Source: Acanthochlamys bracteata (lineage: Eukaryota; Streptophyta; Magnoliopsida; Pandanales; Velloziaceae). Taken from it: a DNA stretch of 64,000 nucleotides. Positions 24,993 through 36,742 of this stretch are shown here, in pieces. Positions within the stretch are counted from its first letter, which is position 1; each line of letters begins with the position of its first letter. Location: contig CM034127.1 of assembly GCA_019914995.1 (NCBI GenBank), positions 1,736,001 to 1,800,000 on the forward strand, read 5' to 3'. Below the pieces are notes generated by a model that did no database searches, was not told where the DNA came from, and saw only the letters and a list, made by a program, of their open reading frames with translations. The translations under genes were made by a program, and so were the position numbers.

Positions 24993-25415
24993 ATGGGGTT
25001 ACCGAGCATGCCGAGCGCAGCAGAGGCATTCTTTCCTGTGGTACTCGTCGCAAACGCACTCGGCCCACTACAAATGCTCAGCAACGGTCTGCAACGCATG
25101 CTGGGACGTAACAGCGATGACGACGAAGACGTTGACATGATTACTAGAGAATATAGTAGTACATCATCTGTAGAGGATGAAGGGCAAGAAGGAAGGAGGA
25201 GGAGGGACGGAGTAAGGCTGCGGAGGTTCAGGTCAGTAGGATCAACAGAAGACGGAAGACAGTGTTGCTGCTGCTGTGTTTGCTTGCATGGGTTTGAGGG
25301 AGAGCAGGAGGTCAGCCAGGTGTTGTCGTGTAGGCATTTGTTCCACAGAGGTTGCCTTGATGGATGGCTTGATCGCATGCACACTACTTGCCCTCTTTGT
25401 AGGTCTGCTGTTTGA
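24993..25415 (+). CDS. XERICO-like RING-H2 E3 ubiquitin ligase, intronless
   Basis: The protein has 140 aa. A short hydrophobic N-terminus (EAFFPVVLVANALGPLQML, about residues 11-29) could be a membrane anchor. An acidic patch (DDDEDVD) and a basic patch (RRRRDGVRLRRFR) follow. The C-terminal RING-H2 has ligands Cys94, Cys97, Cys113, His115, His118, Cys121, Cys133 and Cys136. Five cysteines in a row (91-95) make the first ligand pair uncertain. The MGLPS start, N-terminal hydrophobic segment and small size match the XERICO family, whose members bind E2 enzymes and affect abscisic acid levels; this assignment is by layout only. Other small RING-H2 groups (BRH1/RHA-like) remain possible. Confidence 0.85.
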   Translation: MGLPSMPSAAEAFFPVVLVANALGPLQMLSNGLQRMLGRNSDDDEDVDMITREYSSTSSVEDEGQEGRRRRDGVRLRRFRSVGSTEDGRQCCCCCVCLHGFEGEQEVSQVLSCRHLFHRGCLDGWLDRMHTTCPLCRSAV

Positions 25416-25439
25416 TTATTGGTAGTTTAGAAGAAACGA

Positions 25440-26930
25440 AGTTTTATGATTAGTATTTTGTTAGCTTAGCTTGATAGAGCGTAAGAGAGAGACTTTGTAT
25501 TGAATTGGTTCTCTCTGGAGATCGATGGGTTTTATTTTTAAGTTGTCTGCATGATGTGGCAGTGCTTGTGCTTTTGTTGCTGGCATGAAGTAGGAGCCTT
25601 TTAGGAATTGGGAATATAAGCTGTTGATGAGCAAAATTGGTACAGTTCTGATTTCCTGTTTTCTGTTGCTCAGTTGTGTTAATTTTGACATTTCATCAGT
25701 TGAATGAATTACTATTTAGTTTGTATTATTATTCATCCTCTGCTTCTGAATTCTGATTGAAAATCTGTCCCTTCAAAAGTTTAGGTGAAGTATATTCTAA
25801 CTAAGACTACACCCTAAGTTTGTGTTCAATTAAGTGCTCAATTCCCTTGACCAGAATGATTATTACCTACAATTGCGTCCTTGAAATGGCTATGGAATTT
25901 GAAGGGATGAATGGCCAGAGTTATAACTGAATCTCTAACTCATTTAAACATCATGGGCAAAGTTACACCAAAACCTTGTAAGTGTATTTGTATACGCCTA
26001 GGCTCCTAGCTAGTTCAAGTATAGTGCCTATAGGCATAGGTGAAGGGCTAGGCTCCATACCAACACTTGGTAGTGTTTGGTTGTTCTTTTCGGGGATGGC
26101 GATGTTGAATAAGAACAGGCTACTGCACTTAATTCCCTCCTTCAGTTCCCTACCTCCATCAGGTTTACCGTAGAGATGAAACAAAACACAAAACTCTCAG
26201 TCAATAGTCATTAAAATTACAAACTGTTGTCCTTAATGTTGAACAGTAGAAGATGAAGTGACCGTGAGTGAATTCAGAGAATGATAGTATTTTATACAAC
26301 TTCAGCTAATGAGACTTGAAACTCGTTGAGTAGTGGGCTGGTCTTGGAATGGCCCAAAAATTACATGCAAACCGTCATGCGGCCCTAAGCAAGGACCCAA
26401 ATCTTCCATCCTGCTGATGTGTCTCATTTTGGGACGTTTTGGATGAATCGAAGTTTTTTTGGAATTTTTTTTAAAAAAATATGTGCTTAGCTTTTCTATT
26501 AAAAAATAGAAATTACATAATATATAAATTTTATGTATTTTTAATATTAAAAAATATATAAATTATTTAAAATTAATTAAAAAACTATAAAATACTTTTT
26601 TGTATTTAAACACTTAAAAGTTCATGTTCCTTTAAATACGAAAATATCATTTGTTTTTTATATTGTTAATAACTCACAAGCGCCATAGATTCCTTAAATA
26701 AAGGGCTATACAAAATTTTAAGAAAATAGGTGAAAGTATGGTATTTAATCTGTAACGATTGAAGTATGTTTAGTAATTTACCGTACTTAGAGAAAATTAA
26801 TTCTAGACCGTGTTGGAATGATATTTGCTAAATAATTAGTATCAGACCACGCAAGGCTGTAGATTAAAACCCCAAAAATCTCGCAAGTCCGGCAGAATCC
26901 TCACTCTGCGTCTCGATTTCCTGCTTCCAA
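25440..26930. other. Intergenic, no gene seen
   Basis: The first 300 bp are probably the 3' UTR of the RING gene. The rest is A/T-rich. A palindrome-like AT block at about 26440-26640 opens with GACGTTTTGGATG and resembles a worn family A element. Confidence 0.5.
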
Positions 26931-26963
26931 GTTCATTGCGTGTGAACGAATCTAACATCAATC

Positions 26964-29900
26964 ATGGAGCCGAACAAGAAGAGATGGCTTCCTCTCGAAG
27001 CCAACCCCGACGTAATGAACCAGGTTAGTTAACACCTTACTGAATTTGTTCAATTTGTCGATTAGTCAAATCTAATCGAAGATCACAATTTCCGATTGAT
27101 TTGATTTTGAACGGTTCTTTGATTTGGTGGTGGTGAAGTTTGTTTGGGGTCTAGGTGTGCCGGAGAATGAAGTGGAGTTCAACGATGTCTATGGGTTGGA
27201 TGATGAGCTGCTTGAAATGGTTCCCAAACCTGTCCTTGCCGTACTGCTCCTGTTCCCCTATAAAGACTCTGAGGTAATTATAATTAGATTCCTTATTTGA
27301 TTGAAAATACTTGTCACTGGTAGTTAACTGTTTGAGTGATGCTGAATACCATTGTTGGTCAGGCTGAAGCAAAGAGAGTAGCGGAGAAGGAGCAGGAATC
27401 GAGCCTCACAAAGGTGTCATACATGTATCACTAACCTTGTTTTAGATTTGTGTTGTGTTAATGACACGAGAACACATTTATTTTGGACGGTGCTTTCTTG
27501 GATTGTCTTAGAATATGTTTGTAGATGTCGTTGAAGTATTGATATACTGTCAAGCTAAGATTGAAACGATAGTTCTGTATCTTGATTATATTTGTTACAT
27601 GGATAGGTGCGTGGGTTACTTGACACTGTTGCCTTGTTTTATTGTAGGAACGTAGCAAAAATATCTATTTCCTGAAGCAGACAGTTGGTAATGCCTGTGG
27701 AACAATTGGTGTTCTTCATGCAATCGGAAATGCAAGATCAGAAATGAAGCTTTGTAAGTTATTATCTTTACTTTTAAAAGTAATAATATCATAATAAAGC
27801 ACAGTTTTATGGGATAGCTGTATCTACTGTGGCGATTAGTATTTCTAAATCTCTATCTTCTCAAAGTATATGCTTTAAGTTCGCCATTTGGTCCTTTGGT
27901 ATTTCGACAATATATCTTGTTTGTATGACAGTGATAGTTTTTGAAGTGATTAACTCGACTATTTCTCCTTTCAGTGGAGGGATCGTATTTAGACAGATTC
28001 TTTAAAGCAACTGCTAGCATGGATCCATTTGAGGTTTGTATTTAGTCTTGAGGTGTATTTTCTCACCGCCCGTTCGTCCAACTTTTGCTACTTTTCCTTT
28101 AACTTAAACCTATTTTCTTATGTTTCAGCGTGCTGCTTTCCTTGAGAAGGATGACGAAATGGAGGATGCACATTCTATAGCTGCTTCAGCTGGGGACACA
28201 GAGGTAATAACTGTCTACAGTATGTACTTAAACTTATCATGTACAGTTGAATTTACTCTAACCTATTCTTCAGTGAATTTGTAACTTGATATATGAGATA
28301 TTAATTGTCAATACATTGTTGATATCACTTGAGAGAGAGCATTCTCAAGTCTAGAAAGTGTAGTTTCTGTCAATGATATTCTTTTTTGAGACAGTCTTCT
28401 TAGCCTGAATAGAAAGATGGAAGTTTGTTTATCTCTTGATTTACTTTGTAGTGACTCTTTTCAGCCTGGACATAACAATAGCGTACTCATTTTAATGCTT
28501 TGAAAGTTAAATTAGGATGCAGTCATTACTGCTTTGGGTTGCAATTATGCTTGAACTCTAACAGATGTTAATATTGTCAGGCCTCACCTGATGTCGAAGA
28601 ACACTATATTTGCTTCACATGCATTGATGGTATGATTCTTACATATCAATGACATTCTCTGTCAGCCGATATCTCTTGCCTTTATCCATTTAACCCTTTG
28701 TATATGTGCCGTGTTGGTGTAAGATGTCCACATTATAGATTAAATACCTTTGCTTATAGCTAGGACAATCACATAAAAACTTTTTCATCACAGGAGAGCT
28801 GTATGAACTTGATGGGGTCAAATCTGGTCCTGTATCTCATGGTCCATCATCACCTAGTAGCCTGCTACAGGTAATTGCGTTTATTATTACCATCTAATAA
28901 TTGCATCCTTCAATATTACTATTCTGTTAAAAGCTTTTCTGGTGTTTTGGATGCAAATCATTTGTATTTTAATAGGTGCAACACTATGTTTACCTTTATC
29001 AGTTGAGTAATTGCCTGTCAATAACATTAGGAAGTTGATGAAATGATGTGTGTATAATAACATCGCATAATTGTCCAATTGATGCATGATTCTTTAAAAT
29101 CTCTAATTGCATCCTTAGGTTTGAGATTGCATTTTTTTTTCATGACATGTAAATGGAATTATGAAGTGGATGAATTTACTCATGTTCATTAACTGTAAAG
29201 CAAAGTTGGTAAACATACCAACAAAGAGAAGAGTTTGCGGTCAAAACAAGAATAAGGCAGTAAGCCTTGTAGATACAAGGACACAGATGGCCAAGTTTAT
29301 TCAAATAGATATAACTGCGCACTACCATGTCTTTGAGGCTTGTTGGTGTAGGAAGGCAGAATCCTGAAGACTTGAGGAAACTTTTGAAGTTTAGAGCAGG
29401 ATAGAAATACTGTTTCAATGTGTTGTTTAGGACCTTCTACGTGTTGATGCTTTGGAATGTGGATATCATTTCTGATTAAGCAAGTATAGTGATAGGTTTG
29501 TCATGTCTGGATAGTCAGTATCATAGAATGTGAATTCTTCTATGTGCAGATCTATGATAAATAGTATAATACTTAGCTCAATCCTGGTAGTTCAATCTAT
29601 AGGCTTGTATTTGGAATCTTAAACATAACTTAAACTTAACAGAGACAGGTTAAAAGTGAAATTAATCCTTCTGAAAATTAAACATAACTTTGCTCTCTCT
29701 CTCTCTCTCTGTAAAAGCATATTGGCCCCGTGATACTCTTGACCAACTATTTTTAGAGTATTCACGTGCACATGGTAAATAGCGAATATAAAAGTAAAAC
29801 AATGAAGTCTAACTGGCCTCGTCAAATTGGTTGACTGGTTCAAAGTTCTTACCTTCCCTAGCTCGAAAGCACAATTTTTTAAGTGGAACCAGGTTGAGAT

Positions 29901-30152
29901 GATAACATTTTTCAAAATTTGATGAGCTCTTCTTTTACCCTTTAGTTTTCTGAAGGTATAAAAATTTCTATTTTCGGTTTGCAAAAATGTTTGTAGCTTC
30001 TTGTTGCTTTCATCTTTTATTGGTTGTGAGATTTCTAACTCTATTGAGATTACTTCTTACAGGATGCTGCCAAAGTTATAAAGAACATAATCCAGAAGAA
30101 TCCTGATTCTATCAACTTTAACGTGATGGCTTTATCAAAGAAGGTGAACTGA
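26964..30152 (+). CDS. UCH3: Ubiquitin C-terminal hydrolase, UCH-L3 type (peptidase C12)
   Basis: The coding sequence is join(26964..27023, 27139..27273, 27363..27413, 27648..27753, 27975..28033, 28129..28203, 28581..28629, 28794..28870, 30063..30152), 233 aa, all GT-AG and in frame. It starts [20 protein letters not shown]. The catalytic set is visible: Gln93 and Cys99 in [18 protein letters not shown], His170 in EEHYICF, and Asp185 in ELYELDG. The spacing of 15 between His and Asp is the same as in human UCH-L3. The enzyme trims small adducts from the ubiquitin C-terminus and processes ubiquitin precursors. Length matches the family (about 230 aa), and no residue needed for catalysis is missing. 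Confidence 0.96.
28871..30062 (+). other. Last intron of UCH3 (1.19 kb)
   Basis: This intron is much longer than the others in the gene (78-377 bp). It contains a (CT)n microsatellite at about 29693-29712 and a few short open frames without family motifs. I see no nested gene. Confidence 0.85.
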
Positions 30153-30159
30153 AACATCC

Positions 30160-31860
30160 TAAAGTTAGAACACATGAGTTAAGCATGATTGGCTTTATAA
30201 CATCTGTGGACCTTGTAGACGCGAAAGAGCTGGTTTCGGTATGATTGGGAGATAATCCATTTGCAGTTACGAGAAGAGTTTTCTGGGATTATCGCCCTTT
30301 ATGTTTGTATTTTATCTTATTAATGGGTTATTTAGAGTGTGACTTTCACTTTGGTAGAGTCAACATGGATTTGCATACTTGAGAAGGTATACTGATGATT
30401 TTCTATTAATTTATTGATAAGAATGGGTGGATATATAGTTAAACTCAAACTGAAATCATCAGAGAAAGAGTTGAATGGCACCAAGTGAGAAAATTTTTGT
30501 TTAAGATAGGTTGACCATATAAAGCCAAGCCTTTCGGATGCGTTTGTTAGTTGATGTGAATAGTTAGGCATGGATTTTGCTAGAGAAGTTTGGTTGGATG
30601 CCTCGCAAATTTTATTTACTTGCGTGTTTAACTGAAGATGTTATTTTAGATAAAAATAATGACTCATAGGAATCATATAATAGAATGAAGTTTCTAGTTG
30701 TAATTTATTGTTAGTAACTTAGTTGGTACCTCCAATTGTTACAACTAAATAGTTATGGTTGATTATTTTCTATTGAATTTCTGGTCAAGTTTGCTACTTA
30801 TTTGTGGAACAATTTACCTAGCGTGTGTTGGCTTGACGCCCTTGTCAGACTATTATATGATGGGGAGTATCAACCTTGGCTCCGAAATTTTTTCTGTTTT
30901 TGGTGCTCTCCTGACAACCATAATGATATAAATTTTTGATAGTAGGTATTTAGAAGTACTTTTAAAATTAAAAAAAAATTTAAAAATATTTTTATTTATT
31001 TATTTTAAAATAATAATAATAATAATAAAATTTTATAATGTAAAATTTTTTATATTTTCTAAATTTAAAAAATATTAAATATTATAAAAGAACTATTATA
31101 AACTATGAAATGAAAGAGTTGTTGTAATGAAATGAAAGAAATGCACTTACAAACGTAATTGTGTAGTTCATATCTTGCACACGACAGAGAAGAAACAGAC
31201 AGACGACTTCACATGGTGTACGTGTTAAATAGTGGTCCAGAAATATTTTTAGTATGTAATAACCCTTCATATTCATAAAGACTTCAATTAATAGGTAAGG
31301 TTAACACAAATTCGATAAAACGCTACAAAATAATATTGAATCTAGAGCTGTTTTACTGTTTACGTTAGGGGTGTGAATTCTATCCGAACTTATTTTTTAA
31401 ATTATAAATTTATTTTTATTCATTTTAAATATTTAAAATTATTTACTTTTAAATATAATTAAATAAAGAATTTTAAACATATTTTTTAAATATAGTTTTT
31501 AGTTTTTTAAACTTACTTTACTGTAAATACCATTTTTGTTAAGGGAGTATTATACGGATGCGTTTTGGAGGTGCTTATCAAATAAAAATTTTTAGAATAA
31601 AAATTTTTATTTTTTAAAAAATAATTTATTTTTTATTTTTAAAATTATAATAAAAAATTTCACTATATAATCTTTTTTATATTTTTTTAATATATTTTTT
31701 ATATATTTATAAAATATATATTAAAAATATATAATTAAAAATTAAAAAATTATTTTTTTCAAATAGTAAACGGGTACATCTTATTAACTTACTTTACTGT
31801 AAATTTTATATTCTAGACCTTTCCGGGATTCACTCTACCCTCGTTGTATCGCTGAAGCTA
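30160..31860. other. Intergenic between UCH3 and oleosin
   Basis: The first few hundred bases are likely 3' UTR. The rest is A/T-rich, with an (AAT)n run near 31010-31025, a worn AT element around 30955-31090, and a clearer one at 31560-31774. Confidence 0.55.
31560..31774 (-). mobile_element. MITE-like element (family A), inverted copy
   Basis: Read on the minus strand, it follows the 55196-55414 element block by block: CCGTTT end, AATTTTTAATTATATAT, TATTTTATAAATATAT, GTGAAATTTTTTATTATAA, and TTTGATAAGCACCTCCAAAACGC at the far end. It lies about 300 bp upstream of the oleosin ATG, so it may overlap the distal promoter. Confidence 0.6.
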
Positions 31861-31897
31861 ACCTCACTAGCTTACAAACACCAATACCAACACCATC

Positions 31898-31980
31898 CAC
31901 GCGTAATCTCTCCACCTTCCCCGTCCCATGCGAACAAACCTTTCACGCACTCCTTCTTCAACACGTTCCATCCCACGCGT
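31898..31980 (+). promoter_or_regulatory. Two CACGCGT elements in the oleosin promoter/leader
   Basis: CACGCGT occurs at 31898-31904 and again at 31974-31980, with CCATGCG between them (31926). CACGCG is the core of the CE3 element that acts with ABREs in abscisic-acid-responsive seed promoters. CATGCG is close to the RY seed element. Position and gene type fit seed expression; activity is inferred. Confidence 0.4.
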
Positions 31981-32091
31981 CCCTTCTCTTCTTTCTGATA
32001 TAATAACACACCATCGCTTACCCAAGATCTATTTCATATTCAATTCAGTCATTCATCGCTCAAAGATCTTGAAGAAAATAAACAATTTATC

Positions 32092-32520
32092 ATGGAGCAC
32101 TATGGACAGCGCTACCCGGGACACTACCAGCAGCAGCAAAGTCAGCAGCAGCAGCCTATGTCACACCAGGTAGTGAAAACAGTGACTGCAGCAACGGCTG
32201 GTGGATCCCTACTGCTTCTGTCAGGGCTAACTCTCGCTGGAACAGTCATCGGACTCACCGTCGCGACGCCGCTGTTCGTAGTATTCAGTCCTGTACTTGT
32301 CCCAGCTGCTTTCACTGTTGGTTTAATTACTGTAGGGTTCCTTACTGCTGGTGGTCTTGGTGTTGCTGCTTTATCTGTTCTTGCATGGATGTACCGTTAC
32401 CTCACTGGAAAACAACCCATGGGTGCTGAACAGCTTGATCATGCTCGCATACAGATTGCTCAGAAAGCTCGTGAAGTGAAGGAGTCTGCACAGCACCGTC
32501 TCAATGAAGCCACTCAGTAG
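32092..32520 (+). CDS. Oleosin, low-molecular-weight (L) type
   Basis: The protein has 142 aa from a single exon. A Gln/Tyr-rich polar head (residues 1-25) is followed by about 70 uncharged hydrophobic residues (33-103). Their centre is the proline knot [12 protein letters not shown] (60-71), which fits the PX5SPX3P signature exactly. The C-terminal part is an amphipathic helix ([20 protein letters not shown]). There is no 18-residue C-terminal insertion, so it is an L-oleosin. Oleosins coat seed oil bodies: the hydrophobic hairpin enters the triacylglycerol core, and the knot turns it and directs it to the droplet. The usual ABA- and seed-type elements lie just upstream. Confidence 0.97.
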   Translation: MEHYGQRYPGHYQQQQSQQQQPMSHQVVKTVTAATAGGSLLLLSGLTLAGTVIGLTVATPLFVVFSPVLVPAAFTVGLITVGFLTAGGLGVAALSVLAWMYRYLTGKQPMGAEQLDHARIQIAQKAREVKESAQHRLNEATQ

Positions 32521-32887
32521 AAGTATTACCAATACTACTTAGTAGGTCCTACTATGTGTATTCCGTTATTATTATTACTACTACTACTGTTCTGTGATGT
32601 AGGTAGCATGTGTCCTTTGTTGAGAGTATGTTGTATTAATTGCATGTTATTGAGGATGAGGATCATGTTGACGTTTGGGTCGTCGTTGGATGTACGTATC
32701 CGAATATTGGTATGCATAAGGGGACGTTTGGCTTAGTTTTATCTAGTAGTTTCTTTTAAAAAAACGTATCTTTCTAATAAATTTTTATGGTTAGTTTTTC
32801 AAAGTTAAAATTAAATTTGTTTTTTTTATTTTAAAATTTTTTGTACTGCAAAAAGTTTTTGTTATAGTTACTTTCATGGCCTCTAAA

Positions 32888-33145
32888 GGCGTGTTTACTT
32901 AGATGGTGGAAGTGAAGTTTTGGATGAAGTGAAGTTTTTAGGAAATAAATTTAAAAAATAAAATAAAAAATAAAAAATATTTAATAAAAAATAAAATTTT
33001 ATATTAATTATATATTTTTAGTAAGTTTAAAATTTGAATTTTAAAAAAATTTTATTGATAAAAAAATTTATTTTAATTTTTATATGTATTTATGTGAAAT
33101 TTGAATTTAAGGGAAGTAGAGTTTAGGGGTGTTGGTAAACACGCC
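32888..33145. mobile_element. MITE with perfect 11-bp terminal inverted repeats
   Basis: The left end is GGCGTGTTTAC (32888-32898) and the right end is GTAAACACGCC (33135-33145), exact reverse complements. CTAAA flanks both sides in direct orientation (32883-32887 and 33146-33150), a candidate 5-bp target-site duplication. The element is 258 bp, A/T-rich inside, without an ORF. It lies about 370 bp downstream of the oleosin stop. A 5-bp duplication does not match the usual sizes for hAT (8), PIF/Harbinger (3) or Mutator (9-10). Confidence 0.8.
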
Positions 33146-36100
33146 CTAAAAAACGGAGATCCTTTTTTTCTTGAAAGAATTTTGGACAATGCTAGTAGCT
33201 ATGCTGCAAAGAGAAAGTTTATTTACTTTGTTCGGAACTTATTTGGATCGATGGTGAAACTGCAACATGGATGAAGGGGATAATAGATACCCGGATAGGA
33301 ATTGGAATATTCGTTCAGTTGGTTGATGTATGATGGTTTGGTTGATTCATGATGGCATTGAGCAGTTGGACCGATGGATGTTTTTTCCCTATAATCTGGC
33401 ATCGCCATTGCGGTGAAGTTATGTTAATGTTTGGAAAAGTTGGAAGGAAGAACTGTGAAAATCCTTCACCGTACCGTTTAATGATGATCCTACCAGGCTG
33501 CAGTTGCTTATGCTAGTGACGAAGAGTGTGATGTGCCAAAGTGAAGGCGTATTTCTAAGTAAGACAATAGTTGAGAAGGTTTAAAAAAATATTTAAAATA
33601 AACATAAATAAAATTATATATAATAATATGAAATATAAATTATTGTATGTTTCAAATTTTCCTAAAAATTAAAGAATTATAAAATTATAAAGAATGTAAA
33701 TTTTTTTTGGAATAGAAATGGTGCCATAACAAACACCTCTATTTTCATTTTACGAGAACTCCTATATACTAGAAACTTATTTATGTATTTAGGAGTAAGG
33801 CTATACTATCACCAACTTTTAAAAGATCAAATTGCTGAGTCATGATTACTATATCCTTTTAGTCATAAAAATTCTTTTGTTTTGATTAAATCTTGTCGTT
33901 AAAGTTTATATCGTTCATTTATCAACATAAAAAGAAATATATTATAAAATTATTGAGTGGGTTGAAATTTTGATAATCTGTGGACCCTGTTGTTGAAATA
34001 ATGATTCAAAAGTTAGATTTACTGAAGAAATTCTTATCACAACAAACTTTAAAAAGAGAAATATTATGAAAAAGTGTATGATGCTCCTTTTTATAATATA
34101 TCTTCAACAAACTCATATAATAAATTCTTTAAAAATATGATTATTTTCTTTAATATCTTTTTTACATTTTTCATAGAAATGGTTAGATTGTCTTCACGGA
34201 TCATTATAATGTCGCATATAAATTTTACATTTTTCACAGATTTGTGACGGCAGATTTTATTTAAGAGTTTGTACTATCTAGATGTTAGATTGTCTTCATA
34301 TTTAATGTAAGTAATAATTCGTTTTGCACATGATTTGTAATTTTGAATTGGTAATATGATAATGGAAAGTTGAAGGTGTTCACGGACAGAACTCTTCGTC
34401 TTTCACCAACACTTTAAAATGCCATTAAAAGAAACATCCTCGCTCATTCGTGGATTAACCAACCACTACACTGTCGACCAAAGAAAGAAACAAAAACCAG
34501 TTATTATCATAGTTGATTTCACATGCATGGCAGCTATCTTCTTTTCTTTCGCTCGTTCGCTCGTACGCCATCTCATCCTTATTTTTGTTTTTTTGTTTCC
34601 GGAGACCTTGCGACGCATGGCGCAAGCTTACACTGGAGAACCACTCTTGTGTTGTGGTCCTTCCTTCTTTAATATGCAATGCTGTGTGTTAGATTGGGAC
34701 AAATTATAAATCTGGTCCGGATTTTACTGTAGGTCAATGATGCTTTCCGAGATGTTTAAGAATATCTATCAAATAAAATCTTTTGAAATAAAAAAATAAT
34801 TTAAAAATTTTTGAAAGATAAATTTGTTTTTTAAAACCCAAATTATAGACTCATATGTATATAATCTTTTAAGTATACATCAGTGTATATCGGTGCAATT
34901 TTAAAAATACTAAGCTCCAAATACGAATCGATATTTATCGATCAAAACGATTATATATATATAATTTTTTTTGTTATCTTAATCAATTAATCGGATTAAA
35001 ATTGATTCATTATTCGACTGCGATGAAGTTTTGTCAGCATATTCTCAACTTATAGTTTTTCATATCCGACGGTGGAGATCGTATTTTAAACTTTGTATCT
35101 TTAGAACATCACTGATGTATACTTAAAAGATGATATATATATATATATCCTCACTATATATATTATGATATAAAATTTTACTGTATGTTTAAAATTTTTT
35201 TAAAAAATTTATAAAATAATGTAGAAATTTTATTAGAAAATATGAGTTTCTTACTTGGAATGAAATAAAGTTAGAATATTTAGCCAAATGTCTCTTAAGC
35301 AGGTTTGGGATCCATTAAAGCTAGCTTGCAAAGGCCACATTCAAACCCATTTCCATTTCAGCTATGAGTTCTTCTGTTATTTATATACCATTCCAGTAGA
35401 ATCGAAAATTGCTACATGAATCCATAGTGAGATTACGGTACTTTGAAGGAGTTAGCAATCACAAGTGTCTGAAGTTTGAACAGGCCTTCAAGTAGATTAA
35501 CACCTTCCGATATTCCTACAAATTCTACTAACAAAACTTTTACTAAAAGGTTCAGTCTATGAGAGACAACTTTAACGACGCCATCAAAAATAAAATATTA
35601 GAATCTAGATAGGACCGTGGTAAATATGTATTAAAGCTAAACTCTTTGCAATCTTCGATTCTTATCTTTCTATGCTCTTATAATACACCTAGATAATTAA
35701 TAAAAGCTTTCTGCTGCTTTTCTTCAGGACGTACTTTAGTTGTGTATTATTGGATTTTGTAAGGTTCCTTTTATTATCATGGGCTTGGAAGTCCATTGGG
35801 CTACATAACAGAGAGAGAATTTGGTCACTCGTCGCTTGGGGTTCATGGAAGGGATTCAAATGGATTATAAATGCTTTGCACAACTTGGATTTCGTCAGAG
35901 AGAAAAAGCAACACAACAGCATAGATTTTCTACTTCTTTGCGTGCGAAAAATTTTCTCGTTCCCCACATTTATGTACTTTTGCGTAGTTCGTGAGATAGT
36001 ATTAGAAGCATAATAAGGTGATGCCATGAGAACATCTTAGCTTCTATCGAAGTTTAACACTATTTATTCCATGGCACTCGTGTGGGTTTCGTATTCTGCA

Positions 36101-36276
36101 TATCTATGGTTTGATACGGAAGATAATATTGGCATAAAGAGTTCAGATGTCTGACGAGAGAGATTTTCACCAAGGCACTATGTAGGAGTTTAACTTCGAT
36201 GATGAAAATCTCGGCAATTGGTGAATCACAGTTGTATTGGAAGTCCCCCAGATCAAGAAGCCGTCTTAATCCCTTA

Positions 36277-36402
36277 TGCGCTTTTGGTTTTTGATATTAA
36301 ACTCATTTTTTAAAAAATGAATTTATAAAAAAATAAATTTTGAGTAAAAAAGTGAATTTATTAAAAATTAAATTTTTATATTTATTTTGTATTAAAAGCG
36401 CA
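36277..36402. mobile_element. Short MITE-like element with 9-bp inverted ends
   Basis: TGCGCTTTT (36277-36285) and AAAAGCGCA (36394-36402) are exact reverse complements bounding 126 bp of A/T-rich DNA. No clear target duplication was seen. Confidence 0.5.
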
Positions 36403-36742
36403 CTTGAAAGTAAATTTTAAAAATAAAATTTTGAGCTTAGTTTATATTTATATTTATTTAACTTCAAAATAAATTAAAATATAAGTGAACTTAAAAAAGA
36501 AATGAATTTGGAGCTTAGCTAAATAAGCACTTTGTTAAAATTAGCTAGACACCAATCATCCATCCGCGTTGGTCCAGTTTGGATCCTGACAACGAAATAA
36601 ACATGGCCAACTTGCTACACAACAGTTTACAGAAAAGAGAAAAACCTTTCGTTATAGTTTAACATTATATTTATATTAAATATTCAATTTCTTATTAAGT
36701 TTTACTTTAATATTATATCTACAACCTACAAGGCTACAACAG

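Larger units (their letters stand above)
32530..36740. other. Intergenic, AT-rich, with MITE-like elements
   Basis: An oleosin 3' UTR is likely in the first 200 bp. The remainder shows no supported gene. It contains the elements at 32888-33145 and 36277-36402, several A/T-only stretches (33590-33720, 34760-34830, 35150-35260), and a few short open frames without family motifs. Confidence 0.55.
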
